This document shows positions 29,426-40,406 of a DNA stretch of 64,000 bases, piece after piece (position 1 is the first letter of the stretch; each line of letters starts with the position of its first letter). A model generated the notes under the pieces. It was not told the DNA's origin. It searched no databases and worked only from the letters and a program-made list of their open reading frames with translations. Source of the DNA: Cellulosimicrobium terreum (lineage in GTDB: Bacteria; Actinomycetota; Actinomycetes; Actinomycetales; Cellulomonadaceae); assembly GCA_014803435.1 (NCBI GenBank), contig JACYFD010000005.1:461049-525048 (forward strand), in the 5' to 3' direction. The position numbers were made by a program, and so were the translations under genes.

Positions 29426-30647
29426 GCGGGTGCCCACGCGCCCTGCCCTCGGTGTCGTCCCGGTCGACCGCCACGGGACCCGCCGTGCCCTGTCCGTCGA
29501 CGACCGCCTGGCGCAGCATGTCCTCGATCTGCGGGACGCACACGTCGAGCGCGTGCTCCGTGCCGACCTCGGCGTACGCCGGGCCCATCCGGGCTCGCTC
29601 GTCGTCGTGCTCGATCCAGTAGTCGATCACGCGCGCGAGATCCCCGGCGTCCCCGGCGCGGAAGAGGCTGCGCTCGTCGAGCGCGAACTGCCCGGTCGCC
29701 GACGCGCGGGAGTCGGAGATCACCGGGACCAGGCCGGTGGCGACGGCCTCGAGGCAGCCGACGGCCTCGATCTCCGCGTCGGCCGCGTGCACGTACAGGT
29801 CGCTCATCGCGAGCACGTCCCGGAGGTCGTCCTGGGCGAGGAACCCGAGCGTCGGCGGGTGCGGCAACGTCGCGCCCTGCTGCGCGTACCGGTCCGCGAG
29901 CGGGCCGCGACCGGCGAGCACGAGCTGGATGCGGTCGGCGTGCCGGGAGCGCCGCACGGCGTCGATGAGGACGTCCTGCCGCTTCTCGCGCGACAGCCGC
30001 CCGGTCATGGTGATGACGAACCTGCCGGCCAGGTCGGCGCTCTTGGGCAGGCTGCGCGGGACGAAGCGCGGGTCGACGCCGTTCGACACCACGTGCAAGG
30101 AAGCCCGGTACCCGTGGGCGCGCAGCTCGTCGGCGATGAACCTGCTGGGGCAGTGGACGTGCCCGAACCGGTCGTAGAACGGCCGGAACACCGCGTACAC
30201 GACGTCGTTCAGCGGCCCTACCCGCCCCACGCCGAGGCTGTACGTCACGTTCTCCGGCTGCACGTGGAACGCGGCCGTGGACGGGACGCAGAGGGCGTCG
30301 GCGAGCCTCTTGACCCGGGAACCGAGCCAGAACGGCGACATGATGTGCGCGACGTCGGCCCAGCCCAGCGCGTCGCGCAGCACGTCGTCGTCGGGCTTGG
30401 CGAGCACCCAGCCCTGGCCGGCGATGACCCGGTTGAAGCCCGGGACGCTGAGCGGATCGAGCCCGTAGTGCACGACGTCCGCGGCGGTCTCGGGGTCGAC
30501 GTGCGGCGCCCGGGCCGCGGCGCCGCGGCAGCACGCGACGCGCACCTCGTGGCCACGCCCGCGCAGCGCGTCCGCGAAGCGCCGGGCCGAGATCGTGGTC
30601 CCGTTGGTGGGATCGGTGAACTGGTCGATGACGAGCAGGACGCGCAC
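29415..30647 (-). CDS. GT4-family glycosyltransferase
   Basis: A 410-residue GT-B glycosyltransferase. The N-terminal domain begins VLLVIDQFTDPTNGTTISARRFADAL (nucleotide-sugar/acceptor loop). The C-terminal domain has VSNGVDPRFVP, FVITMTGRLSREKRQDVLIDAV and the E-x7-E type site DAEIEAVGCLEAVATGLVPVISD. The sequence resembles diacylglycerol glucosyltransferases and PimB-like mannosyltransferases. Acts on the inner membrane face. Coupled to the PlsC gene by overlap. Start: GTG with AAGGGAG six bases upstream. Confidence 0.9.
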   Translation of the reverse strand: MRVLLVIDQFTDPTNGTTISARRFADALRGRGHEVRVACCRGAAARAPHVDPETAADVVHYGLDPLSVPGFNRVIAGQGWVLAKPDDDVLRDALGWADVAHIMSPFWLGSRVKRLADALCVPSTAAFHVQPENVTYSLGVGRVGPLNDVVYAVFRPFYDRFGHVHCPSRFIADELRAHGYRASLHVVSNGVDPRFVPRSLPKSADLAGRFVITMTGRLSREKRQDVLIDAVRRSRHADRIQLVLAGRGPLADRYAQQGATLPHPPTLGFLAQDDLRDVLAMSDLYVHAADAEIEAVGCLEAVATGLVPVISDSRASATGQFALDERSLFRAGDAGDLARVIDYWIEHDDERARMGPAYAEVGTEHALDVCVPQIEDMLRQAVVDGQGTAGPVAVDRDDTEGRARGHPHEH

Positions 30648-30831
30648 GCGCGGCTCCCTTGTGGACGCTCGACGGACGGCCCGCGCCTGTGACGGGATGC
30701 CGTCAGGCTAGGGGATCACCGGCGACCGGGCCCGGACCCGCTGGGTGCGTGTCGTGTCGCCGTCGTCGTTCCGTCCGGTGACCGGAAAGCTGGCCATCGA
30801 GAACCAGGGATGTTGTGCGTGACGACCTGTC

Positions 30832-32127
30832 TCAGGCGTTCGCAAGCTCGCGGTCGTCGTCTGCCACCGGCTTCTGGTCCTCGTAGCGGCGCACGACGCG
30901 GCTCACGGTCGACCGCGACGCCGAGACCTGCTGGGCGATCTCGCGCTGGTTCATGCCCTGGCGGGCGAGCACGACGATGCGGCGGTCGCGTTCGGCGGTC
31001 GGGTCGTCGGCGAGCGAGACGTCGTCAGCCTCGGTCGTCGCCGCCTGCGCGCCGCTTCCCGGGCGGGCGAGGTCGAAGACCTCGACGCGCCGGGTGTGAC
31101 CCGTCACGGCCGGGGGCTCCACGGACTGCGTCGCGCCGGTACCGTCCGGGGCGGGCTGCTCCCAGGGGAGCGGCTCGGTGCGCGCGAACACTTCCTTGAC
31201 CCGAGCCGAGAGATCGGGAAGCGCCTCGAAGGCGGTCGCGGGCACGTAGGGCTTCTCGACCGGTTCGACGGCGGCGGCCTCGACCGCGCGGACCTCGGTG
31301 TCGCGCACCGACTCCCGTGCGAGGGTCTCCAGGCCGCGCGCCTCGGCGGGCGCGGCGGTCCGGGCGGCGAGGACCGAGGGCTCCTCGGCCGGCCCACGGG
31401 CGGTGCCACGCTTGACGGAGCTCGCCCCGATGAGGTCGAGCCGGTTGCCGTGGCGCTCTGCGGCCTCCAGGCGGTCGACCCAGACCTGCATGCGACGCTC
31501 GAAGTCCTCGACCGTCAGCAGCTTGAGAGCAGCGTCGCGGGCGGCGCGCTGACGCTGGTGGGCGGCCCTCACCTTGCGCAGGTCCGCGGACGAGCCCGCG
31601 CTGTCGACCCGTGCGTCGCGCCACTGCTCCATGGCGGTGACGTACCCGTGGACCCGCGTCTCGCGGCGGCGCTCGTCGAGGGTGTGGCCCGTGACCATGT
31701 GCCGCTCCCCCACGAGGGCGAGGTGCCACATGAGCGCGGCGACCAGCGGCGGCACGAACCGGAACACCACCATGTACGGGGTGCTGTCGGTCGGGACGGC
31801 GATCTCGTGGAGCGCCGCGAACACGCCCGAGGTGCCCGAGAGGACCCAGGTGAGCGTGAGGAGGATGCCGTACGGGCGGCCCTCGAGCGCCGCGTTGCGC
31901 GCCATGAGCGCCACGGCGACGAGGCTGACCTCGAGGAAGCCCGCCAGGCCATACGCCTCGAGCGGCGACATGTGCGCGACCTCGAGACCGAACAGGACCA
32001 TGCCGCTGTAGGCCAGGGCGGTGGCGATCGTCGCCGCGACGACCACCGCGACCATCGGGAGGTGCCTGCCGCGGTAGCGAACCTGCTTCGGGGATCCGCC
32101 CGAGCCGGTCTGGTCCTGCTGTGTCAC
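30832..32127 (-). CDS. DUF2637-like membrane protein with C-terminal helix-turn-helix
   Basis: A 431-residue protein. Four transmembrane helices occupy about residues 25-130 (HLPMVAVVVAATIATALAYSG; LEAYGLAGFLEVSLVAVAL; ILLTLTWVLSGTSGVFAAL; FRFVPPLVAALMWHLALVG). This is the layout of DUF2637 proteins, which are common on actinomycete conjugative elements. A charged helical and then disordered middle follows. Residues about 378-416 (AERDRRIVVLARQGMNQREIAQQVSASRSTVSRVVRRYEDQ) are a Hin-recombinase/sigma-4-like helix-turn-helix. I infer a membrane-tethered DNA-binding protein. Start: GTG after CGGAGGA at a spacing of four bases; a candidate -35 TTGACG lies at 32183-32188. No transfer genes are nearby. 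Confidence 0.7.
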   Translation of the reverse strand: MTQQDQTGSGGSPKQVRYRGRHLPMVAVVVAATIATALAYSGMVLFGLEVAHMSPLEAYGLAGFLEVSLVAVALMARNAALEGRPYGILLTLTWVLSGTSGVFAALHEIAVPTDSTPYMVVFRFVPPLVAALMWHLALVGERHMVTGHTLDERRRETRVHGYVTAMEQWRDARVDSAGSSADLRKVRAAHQRQRAARDAALKLLTVEDFERRMQVWVDRLEAAERHGNRLDLIGASSVKRGTARGPAEEPSVLAARTAAPAEARGLETLARESVRDTEVRAVEAAAVEPVEKPYVPATAFEALPDLSARVKEVFARTEPLPWEQPAPDGTGATQSVEPPAVTGHTRRVEVFDLARPGSGAQAATTEADDVSLADDPTAERDRRIVVLARQGMNQREIAQQVSASRSTVSRVVRRYEDQKPVADDDRELANA

Positions 32128-32317
32128 GTCATCCTCCGAAAAGTGGTGTGGGCGCACATATCCCAACACTCAGGACAGTCCGCGTCAATGCACCGGAAGG
32201 ATTCGCCATGCGATCGTGACCAGCGACGACGCCACGGTGACGTGGGGTCAGCCGTGGACCGCCCGGACAGCGAGCGGCACGCACCGTGCGAGCCTCACCC
32301 GCTCGACACCGGAGGAC

Positions 32318-32668
32318 TCAGACGTTGAAACCCAGGGTGCGCAGCTGCTCGCGGCCGTCGTCGGTGATCTTCTCCGGGCCCCACGGCGGCATCCAGACCC
32401 AGTTGACGCGGAAGCCGTCCACGAGGCCGTCGAGCGCCTGCGCGGACTGGTCCTCGATGACGTCGGTCAGCGGGCACGCCGCGGACGTGAGCGTCATGTC
32501 GATGACGGCGTGGTTGTTCTGGTCGATCTGCACGCCGTAGATCAGGCCGAGGTCGACGACGTTGATGCCGAGCTCGGGGTCGATGACGTCGCGCAGGGCC
32601 TCCTCGACGTCCGCCACGGTGGGGGGGCTCGGTGCGACGCCCTCGGGCGCGCCGGTCTCGGTGCTCAT
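32318..32668 (-). CDS. sufT: SufT-type Fe-S assembly factor (DUF59/MIP18)
   Basis: A 116-residue MIP18-family protein: VEEALRDVIDPELGINVVDLGLIYGV (DPE motif), the Cys in LTSAACPL, and VWMPPWGPEKITDDGREQLRTLGF at the end. Helps deliver or mature Fe-S clusters, especially under high demand. Its ATG overlaps the sufU stop by four bases (ATGA). Last gene of the suf operon, as in mycobacteria (Rv1466). Nothing obvious terminates transcription after it. Confidence 0.93.
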   Translation of the reverse strand: MSTETGAPEGVAPSPPTVADVEEALRDVIDPELGINVVDLGLIYGVQIDQNNHAVIDMTLTSAACPLTDVIEDQSAQALDGLVDGFRVNWVWMPPWGPEKITDDGREQLRTLGFNV

Positions 32669-33189
32669 CGGTTCTCCTCCGTCGTGGTCGCGGCAGTTGC
32701 CGCGGTCGTGTGGTCGAGCGCGCCCGAGGTGACGAGCGAGTCCCGCAGCGCGGCCCAGCCGAGCAGTGCGCACTTGATGCGGGCAGGGTACTGCGAGACG
32801 CCGGTGAACGCCGTGGCGTCCCCCAGCTCGTCCTCGGCGGCGTCGTCGATGCCCTTGCCGCGCGAGCCCATGAGCTCGCGGAACGTCTCTCCGAGGTGCT
32901 CCGCCTCGGTGACGGGGCGGCCGGTGACGAGCTCGGTGAGGACGGACAGCGACGCCTGCGAGATGCTGCACCCCTGCCCCTCCCAGCTCACGCGCTCGAC
33001 GACCGGCACCTGGCCGGGCGCCGGCGCGCCGAGCTCCACGCGCAGGGTCACCTCGTCACCGCAGGTCGGGTTGACCTGGTGCGACTGGCCGCTCGCTGCG
33101 CCGTCGGCCACCTCGACGAGGCCCCGCCCGTGCGGGGTCTTCGCGTGGTCGAGGATGACCTGCTGGTACATCTGATCGATCGAGCTCAT
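32665..33189 (-). CDS. sufU: SufU sulfur-transfer protein
   Basis: A 174-residue SufU: it accepts sulfane sulfur from SufS through a zinc-exchanged cysteine. Zinc/sulfur ligands are seen: NPTCGD (Cys near residue 43), EGQGCSISQAS and RIKCALLGW. The 18-residue insertion distinguishing SufU from IscU (GETFRELMGSRGKGIDDAAEDELG) is present. The first residues MSSIDQMYQQVILDHAKTPHG are conserved. Nine bases behind sufS; overlaps sufT. Confidence 0.95.
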   Translation of the reverse strand: MSSIDQMYQQVILDHAKTPHGRGLVEVADGAASGQSHQVNPTCGDEVTLRVELGAPAPGQVPVVERVSWEGQGCSISQASLSVLTELVTGRPVTEAEHLGETFRELMGSRGKGIDDAAEDELGDATAFTGVSQYPARIKCALLGWAALRDSLVTSGALDHTTAATAATTTEENR

Positions 33190-33198
33190 GGGGTCCTC

Positions 33199-35329
<2,131 letters not shown>

Positions 35330-35412
35330 TCGTGGTTCTCCAAGACGTGTGGTGATGAGTTCGGGGGCGGCCGGTCGTGCCGGCCGTGCTGACCGTGCGG
35401 GCCGCGTGGAGG

Positions 35413-35757
35413 TCAGCCGGGACCGACGGTCCGGTCGACGTCGACGAGCACACGCTCGCCGTCGACGGTCACCGGGTAGACGGGCACGGGACGTATCGCA
35501 GGAAGTGCGGTGGGCTGTCCGGTCCGCAGGTCGAACTGCGACCCGTGCAGCCAGCACTCGACGTAGCAGCCCTCCACCTCGCCGTCGGACAGGGACACGG
35601 CCCCGTGCGAGCAGATGTCCGAGATGGCGTGCCACCCGCCGTCGCCGTCACGCACGACAGCGACCTCCACGTTCGCCCCGTCCGTGGCGGCGAGCTCGAC
35701 ACGCAGCGCCTCCTCCGGACCGAGGTCGGTGACGGAGCAGGCGAGCTGAGCGGTCAT
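35413..35757 (-). CDS. Rieske [2Fe-2S] ferredoxin of the suf operon
   Basis: A 114-residue Rieske protein. The cluster-binding pair CSHGAVSL (about residue 50) and CWLHGSQF (about residue 68) has both CxH and CxxH. It is of the type annotated as non-heme-iron oxygenase ferredoxin subunit, and commonly found inside actinobacterial suf operons. No oxygenase is present, so it more likely donates electrons to cluster assembly; that is inference. Its ATG overlaps the sufD stop (ATGA). M. tuberculosis lacks this gene at the corresponding place. Confidence 0.88.
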   Translation of the reverse strand: MTAQLACSVTDLGPEEALRVELAATDGANVEVAVVRDGDGGWHAISDICSHGAVSLSDGEVEGCYVECWLHGSQFDLRTGQPTALPAIRPVPVYPVTVDGERVLVDVDRTVGPG

Positions 35758-37034
35758 GCCGCGCCTTCGGCGGCCCCGGCCGGAGCGGCGGCACCCTCGA
35801 TGACGGACATGGACTTGCCGAGCTCGCGCTCGATCGCCTCGAGCAGACGCTCCTCGACGGACGCGACGCCGATCTCGGCGATGAGCTCCGCGAAGAAGCC
35901 GCGCACGACGAGCCGACGCGCCTCGCCCTCGGGGATGCCGCGGGCCTGCAGGTAGAACAGCTGCTCGTCGTCGAACCGGCCGGTCGCGGACGCGTGTCCC
36001 GCGCCCTCGATCTCGCCGGTCTCGATCTCGAGGTTCGGCACCGAGTCGGCGCGCGCGCCGTCGGACAGCACGAGGTTGCGGTTGAGCTCGTACGTGTCGG
36101 TGGCCTCTGCCTCGGCGCGGATGAGCACGTCGCCCACCCACACCGCGTGCGCACCCTCGCCCTGCAGGGCGCCCTTGTACGTCACGCGCGACTTGCAGCG
36201 CGGCACGGCGTGGTCGACGAAGAGGCGGTGCTCCTGGTGCTGGTCCGCGTCCGCGAAGTACAGCCCGACCATCTCGACCTCGCCGCCCTCGGCGGTGAAC
36301 TCCGCATCGGGCGTGAGGCGCACGACGTCGCCGCCGAGCGTCACGACGACGTGCTTCAGCCGCGCGTCGCGACCGATCCGGGCGCGGTGGGACGAGGCGT
36401 GGACCGCGCCGTCCGCCCAGTCCTGCACGGACACGACCGTCAGGTGCGCGCCGTCCTCGACGACGACCTCGACGGTCTCGTTGAGGGTGGCGGTACCGAG
36501 GTGGTCGATCACGACGACGGCCTCGGAGTGCCGCTCGGCGCGCACGAGGAGGTGGCTCGCCGTGGGCGTGCTCCCGGACCCCTCCACGCGGACCGACGTG
36601 ACGGTGGACGCCACGGCGTCCTTCGGCACGGTGACGACAGTCGCCTGCTCGAACGCGTTCCAGGCGGTCACGGCGGTCCGGTCGCCCGGCTTGCCGGCGG
36701 TGCCCAGGCGCGCGTCGTCGCGACCGACGATCTCGACCTGGACCTCGGGCGCCTCGACCACGGTGACGCGGACGTCACCGCCCCCGCTCTGCCCGACGAG
36801 CCGCTCCTCGAACAGCGGCGCGAGCCGCGGGACCGGGGAGAAGCGCCACTCCTCCTCGCGCCCGGTGGGCACGGGGATGTCGGCGAGGTCGAACGACGTG
36901 AGCCGCTCCGCGCGCGAGCCCTGGGGCACGACGCCGTGGGCGTGCGCGCCGTCGGCCGTCGCGCGCGAGTGGTCGGTGGAGAGACGGTCCCCGGACAGGG
37001 CGCCGGTCTCCTCGGTTGTGGTTGTCGTGGTCAT
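35754..37034 (-). CDS. sufD: SufD scaffold subunit
   Basis: A 426-residue SufB/SufD beta-helix protein. Recognisable parts are EEEWRFSPVPRL near the N-terminus, GLYFADADQHQEHRLFVDHAVPRCKSRVTYKGALQGEGAHAVWVGDVLIR, and the C-terminal FDDEQLFYLQARGIPEGEARRLVVRGFFAELI. It forms the SufBC2D scaffold and is linked to iron uptake. SufB differs by containing more conserved cysteines. The N-terminus is Thr-rich. One base follows the sufB stop before this ATG. Confidence 0.95.
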   Translation of the reverse strand: MTTTTTTEETGALSGDRLSTDHSRATADGAHAHGVVPQGSRAERLTSFDLADIPVPTGREEEWRFSPVPRLAPLFEERLVGQSGGGDVRVTVVEAPEVQVEIVGRDDARLGTAGKPGDRTAVTAWNAFEQATVVTVPKDAVASTVTSVRVEGSGSTPTASHLLVRAERHSEAVVVIDHLGTATLNETVEVVVEDGAHLTVVSVQDWADGAVHASSHRARIGRDARLKHVVVTLGGDVVRLTPDAEFTAEGGEVEMVGLYFADADQHQEHRLFVDHAVPRCKSRVTYKGALQGEGAHAVWVGDVLIRAEAEATDTYELNRNLVLSDGARADSVPNLEIETGEIEGAGHASATGRFDDEQLFYLQARGIPEGEARRLVVRGFFAELIAEIGVASVEERLLEAIERELGKSMSVIEGAAAPAGAAEGAA

Positions 37035-37035
37035 A

Positions 37036-38496
37036 TCAGCCGACGGACCCTTCCATCTGCAGCTCGATGAGGCGGTTGAGCTCGAGCGCGTACTCCATGG
37101 GCAGCTCGCGCGCAATGGGCTCGACGAACCCGCGCACGATCATGGCCATCGCCTCGGTCTCCGCCATGCCTCGGGACATGAGGTAGAACAGCTGGTCCTC
37201 GCTCACCCGCGAGACCGTCGCCTCGTGCCCCATGGACACGTCGTCCTCGCGGACGTCGACGTACGGGTAGGTGTCGGACCGGGAGATCTGGTCGACGAGC
37301 AGCGCGTCGCACAGCACGGTCGAGGCCGAGTGCTCGGCGCCCTCGAGCACCTGGACCAGGCCGCGGTACGACGTGCGGCCACCACCGCGCGCGACCGACT
37401 TGCTCACGATGGACGACGACGTGTGCGGGGCCGCGTGGACCATCTTGGCGCCCGCGTCCTGGTGCTGGCCCTCCCCCGCGAACGCGATCGACAGCGTCTC
37501 GCCGCGCGCGTGCTCGCCGAGCAGGTAGATCGCCGGGTACTTCATGGTGACCTTGGAGCCGATGTTGCCGTCGACCCACTCCATCGTCGCGCCCTCGGCC
37601 GCGGTCGCCCGCTTGGTGACGAGGTTGTACACGTTGTTCGACCAGTTCTGGATGGTCGTGTACCGCACGCGGGCGTTCTTCTTGACGATGATCTCGACGA
37701 CCGCCGAGTGCAGCGAGTCGCTCGAGTAGATCGGCGCGGTGCAGCCCTCGACGTAGTGCACGTACGAGCCCTCGTCCGCGATGATCAGCGTCCGCTCGAA
37801 CTGGCCCATGTTCTCCGTGTTGATGCGGAAGTAGGCTTGCAGCGGGATCTCGACGTGCACGCCCGGCGGCACGTAGACGAACGAGCCGCCCGACCACACG
37901 GCCGAGTTGAGCGCCGCGAACTTGTTGTCGCCGGACGGGATGACCGTCCCGAAGTACTCGGCGAACAGCTCCGGGTGCTCGCGCAGCGCGGTGTCGGTGT
38001 CGAGGAAGATGACGCCCTGCTTCTCGAGCTCCTCGTTGATCTGGTGGTAGACCACCTCGGACTCGTACTGCGCCGCGACGCCCGCGACGAGGCGCTGCTT
38101 CTCCGCCTCGGGGATGCCGAGCTTGTCGTACGTCGCCTTGATGTCCTCGGGCAGGTCCTCCCACGAGGCGGCCTGCTTCTCCGTCGACCGCACGAAGTAC
38201 TTGATGTTGTCGAAGTCGATGCCCGTGAGGTCGGAGCCCCAGTTCGGCATGGGCTTCTTGTCGAACAGGCGCAGCGCCTTGAGCCGCGTCTTGAGCATCC
38301 ACTCCGGCTCGTTCTTCAGCGCGGAGATGTTGCGCACGACGGCCTCGGACAGGCCGCGCTGCGCCGTGGCGCCCGCGCTGTCGGTGTCGTGCCAGCCGTA
38401 CTCGTAGGCACCGATCGAGGCGATGATGTCCTCGTCGCTGCGCTTGTCGTCGACGGGCTGCGCCACGCCGGCGGCGTCCTGGGTGGGAGCGCTCAT
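37036..38496 (-). CDS. sufB: SufB scaffold subunit
   Basis: A 486-residue SufB on which the nascent cluster is built. Hallmarks: [58 protein letters not shown], the conserved Cys in [10 protein letters not shown], and [31 protein letters not shown] at the C-terminus. No intein interrupts it, unlike the M. tuberculosis sufB. Starts 55 bases after the sufR stop. Confidence 0.97.
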   Translation of the reverse strand: MSAPTQDAAGVAQPVDDKRSDEDIIASIGAYEYGWHDTDSAGATAQRGLSEAVVRNISALKNEPEWMLKTRLKALRLFDKKPMPNWGSDLTGIDFDNIKYFVRSTEKQAASWEDLPEDIKATYDKLGIPEAEKQRLVAGVAAQYESEVVYHQINEELEKQGVIFLDTDTALREHPELFAEYFGTVIPSGDNKFAALNSAVWSGGSFVYVPPGVHVEIPLQAYFRINTENMGQFERTLIIADEGSYVHYVEGCTAPIYSSDSLHSAVVEIIVKKNARVRYTTIQNWSNNVYNLVTKRATAAEGATMEWVDGNIGSKVTMKYPAIYLLGEHARGETLSIAFAGEGQHQDAGAKMVHAAPHTSSSIVSKSVARGGGRTSYRGLVQVLEGAEHSASTVLCDALLVDQISRSDTYPYVDVREDDVSMGHEATVSRVSEDQLFYLMSRGMAETEAMAMIVRGFVEPIARELPMEYALELNRLIELQMEGSVG

Positions 38497-38551
38497 GTCA
38501 TTCCTTCCACTGTCCGCGGTGCGGAGGGGGGCGGTCGGTTCGGTCAGGGTG

Positions 38552-39226
38552 TCAGGGGGTGTCGAGGGTCTCACGTGCGGGGACGGGTGGTACGGGGATG
38601 TTCGTCGTGCATGCGTGCGCGCCACCGGCCAGCGTGGACAGCCGCTGGACGTGCGAGCCGATGAGCCGCGAGAAGAGCTCGGCCTCCGCCTCGCAGAGCT
38701 GGGGGAACTCCTGGGCGACGTGCTGCACCGGGCAGTGCCCCTGGCACAGCTGGACGGCCAGGGTTCCCGGAACGGGACGCACGCTCGACGCGTACCCGTC
38801 GTCCGCGAGCGCCGCGGCGAGCTCGCGCGCCCGGCTCTCGACGTCGGGTCCGTGCACACGCGGCGCGTAGCGGGCCTCGACCTCGGCGAGCCGTCCGCGC
38901 GCGAACTGCTCGACCGCGTCGTCCCCCGCCGCGTCGCGCAGGTACCGCAGGGCCTGCGTGGCGATGTCGGCGTAGGTCCCGGTGAGCTCGCCCTGCCCAC
39001 CCGTGGTCGCGACGTAGCGCCGCGCGGGCCGACCGCGCGTGCGGGCGTGCGGGCCGGCGTCGTGCACGGCGACGAGGTCGTCGTCCTCGAGGAGGCCCAG
39101 GTGGCGGCGGACCGCTGCCGGGGTGAGCCCGAGGGTCGCGCCGAGGTCGGCGGCGCTGACGGGCCCGGTGGAGGTGACCAGCTCGAGCACACGCTCGCGA
39201 GTACGTCCGTCGTGCTCCTCGGTCAT
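38552..39226 (-). CDS. sufR: SufR-type Fe-S-dependent repressor of the suf operon
   Basis: A 224-residue winged-helix regulator. The DNA-binding domain is at residues 10-70 ([30 protein letters not shown], wing RGRPARRY). The C-terminal domain contains [21 protein letters not shown] (about residues 162-180), the cysteines that hold the Fe-S cluster in SufR. When the cluster is present the protein represses suf; loss under iron limitation or oxidation releases it. First gene of the operon, with a palindromic operator in its own promoter. Corresponds to Rv1460. Confidence 0.93.
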   Translation of the reverse strand: MTEEHDGRTRERVLELVTSTGPVSAADLGATLGLTPAAVRRHLGLLEDDDLVAVHDAGPHARTRGRPARRYVATTGGQGELTGTYADIATQALRYLRDAAGDDAVEQFARGRLAEVEARYAPRVHGPDVESRARELAAALADDGYASSVRPVPGTLAVQLCQGHCPVQHVAQEFPQLCEAEAELFSRLIGSHVQRLSTLAGGAHACTTNIPVPPVPARETLDTP

Positions 39227-39279
39227 GGCTCACCTCCGCTCCGTGACGCCGGGCACACCGCGTTCAGGGTGCGCATATA

Positions 39280-39297
39280 GAGAACATCGTTGTTCCC
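39280..39297. promoter_or_regulatory. Probable SufR operator
   Basis: GAGAACA-TCGT-TGTTCCC: an 18-bp near-palindrome with one mismatch, 53 bases upstream of sufR. A TATATG -10 box for the minus strand (39274-39279) directly adjoins it, so a bound repressor would block RNA polymerase. It lies in the 190-base gap shared with the divergent ABC transporter. Confidence 0.7.
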
Positions 39298-39404
39298 TAA
39301 TTGCCTGTGCGCAAGCAAGGCCACCCTCAGACCGGGCCTCGTGTGACCAACCAGACACGGTCCCGGACCCCGTCCCGACAGGGGTCGCGACGCCGGCCGA
39401 CCGC

Positions 39405-39410
39405 TACGAT
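39405..39410 (+). promoter_or_regulatory. -10 box of the ABC ATPase gene
   Basis: TACGAT, six bases before the GTG at 39417: leaderless arrangement. Confidence 0.5.
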
Positions 39411-39416
39411 CGCCGG

Positions 39417-40406
39417 GTGCCCGACCCCGCCGCACCCGCCGTGCTCGTGCGCGACCTCGTGAAACGCTACGACGGTCGCGCCGTCGTCGACGGCGTCGGG
39501 CTCGTCGCCGAGCGGGGCGCGGTCACTGCGGTGCTCGGCCCGAACGGCGCCGGGAAGACGACGACGGTCGAGTGCTGCGAGGGGCTGCGCAGCCCCGACT
39601 CGGGTCACGTGCGCGTCCTCGGCCTCGACCCCGTGGCCGACGTCGCGGCGCTGCGGCCGCGCGTCGGCGTGATGCTCCAGGACGGCGGACTGCCCACCGG
39701 GGTCCGCGCGGGCGAGATGCTGCGCCACGTCGCCTCGATGTACGCCCGGCCGCGCGACGTCGGCGAGCTCACGGAACGCCTGGGGCTGGAGAGCTTCTCG
39801 CGGACGACCGTCCGCCGCCTCTCGGGCGGGCAGCGCCAGCGTCTCGCCCTCGCCGCCGCGGTCGTCGGACGGCCCGAGGTCGTGTTCCTCGACGAGCCCA
39901 GCGCGGGGATGGACCCGCAGAGCCGGCACGCCGTCTGGGAGCTGGTCCGCGAGCTGCGTGCGGACGGCGTCGGCATCGTCCTGACGACGCACCTCATGGA
40001 CGAGGCGGAGGACCTGGCCGACCACGTCTACGTCGTCGACCAGGGCGCCGTGATCGCGTCGGGGACCACGCGCGCGCTGCTGGCGGGCGACCAGGGCGCA
40101 CCCGAGGGTGCGTCAGCCGACCGCACGGTCCGTGTCGAGGCCGACCCCGGCCTGGACCTCGGCTCGCTCCTGCCGACGCTGGACGCGGCGGGGGCGGGTG
40201 CGGGTGCGGGGTCGCTCGACGGCGCGTGGAGCGCCACCGAGACCGCATCCGGGTCGTACACGCTCGTCGGGCCGGCCGACCCCCACGCCGTCGCCGCCCT
40301 CGCCGCCTGGCTCGCCGACCGGGACGTGCTCGCCTCGAGCGTGACCGTCGGCCGACGCACGCTCGAGGACGTCTTCCTCGACCTCACCGGACGGCACCTT
40401 CGATGA
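39417..40406 (+). CDS. ABC exporter ATP-binding protein
   Basis: A 329-residue ATPase: Walker A GPNGAGKTTT (about 44), signature LSGGQRQRLAL, Walker B VVFLDEPSAGMDP, switch His TTHLMDEAE. The C-terminal 90 residues include an Ala/Gly-rich loop (AAGAGAGAG). It belongs to the CcmA/drug-exporter group and pairs with the overlapping permease. The order sufR - ATPase - permease - heme A synthase matches mycobacteria (Rv1456c-Rv1460), so a link to heme or respiratory-chain assembly is possible; the substrate is not known. Confidence 0.9.
   Translation: MPDPAAPAVLVRDLVKRYDGRAVVDGVGLVAERGAVTAVLGPNGAGKTTTVECCEGLRSPDSGHVRVLGLDPVADVAALRPRVGVMLQDGGLPTGVRAGEMLRHVASMYARPRDVGELTERLGLESFSRTTVRRLSGGQRQRLALAAAVVGRPEVVFLDEPSAGMDPQSRHAVWELVRELRADGVGIVLTTHLMDEAEDLADHVYVVDQGAVIASGTTRALLAGDQGAPEGASADRTVRVEADPGLDLGSLLPTLDAAGAGAGAGSLDGAWSATETASGSYTLVGPADPHAVAALAAWLADRDVLASSVTVGRRTLEDVFLDLTGRHLR

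Noticed and set aside
30648..30831. Search for an attachment site or mobile-element border beside the DUF2637-like gene
   Set aside because: No tRNA, integrase, or direct repeat seen in either flanking gap.
35413..35757. Aromatic dioxygenase ferredoxin
   Set aside because: No oxygenase or reductase subunits nearby; the position inside suf favours an Fe-S assembly role.
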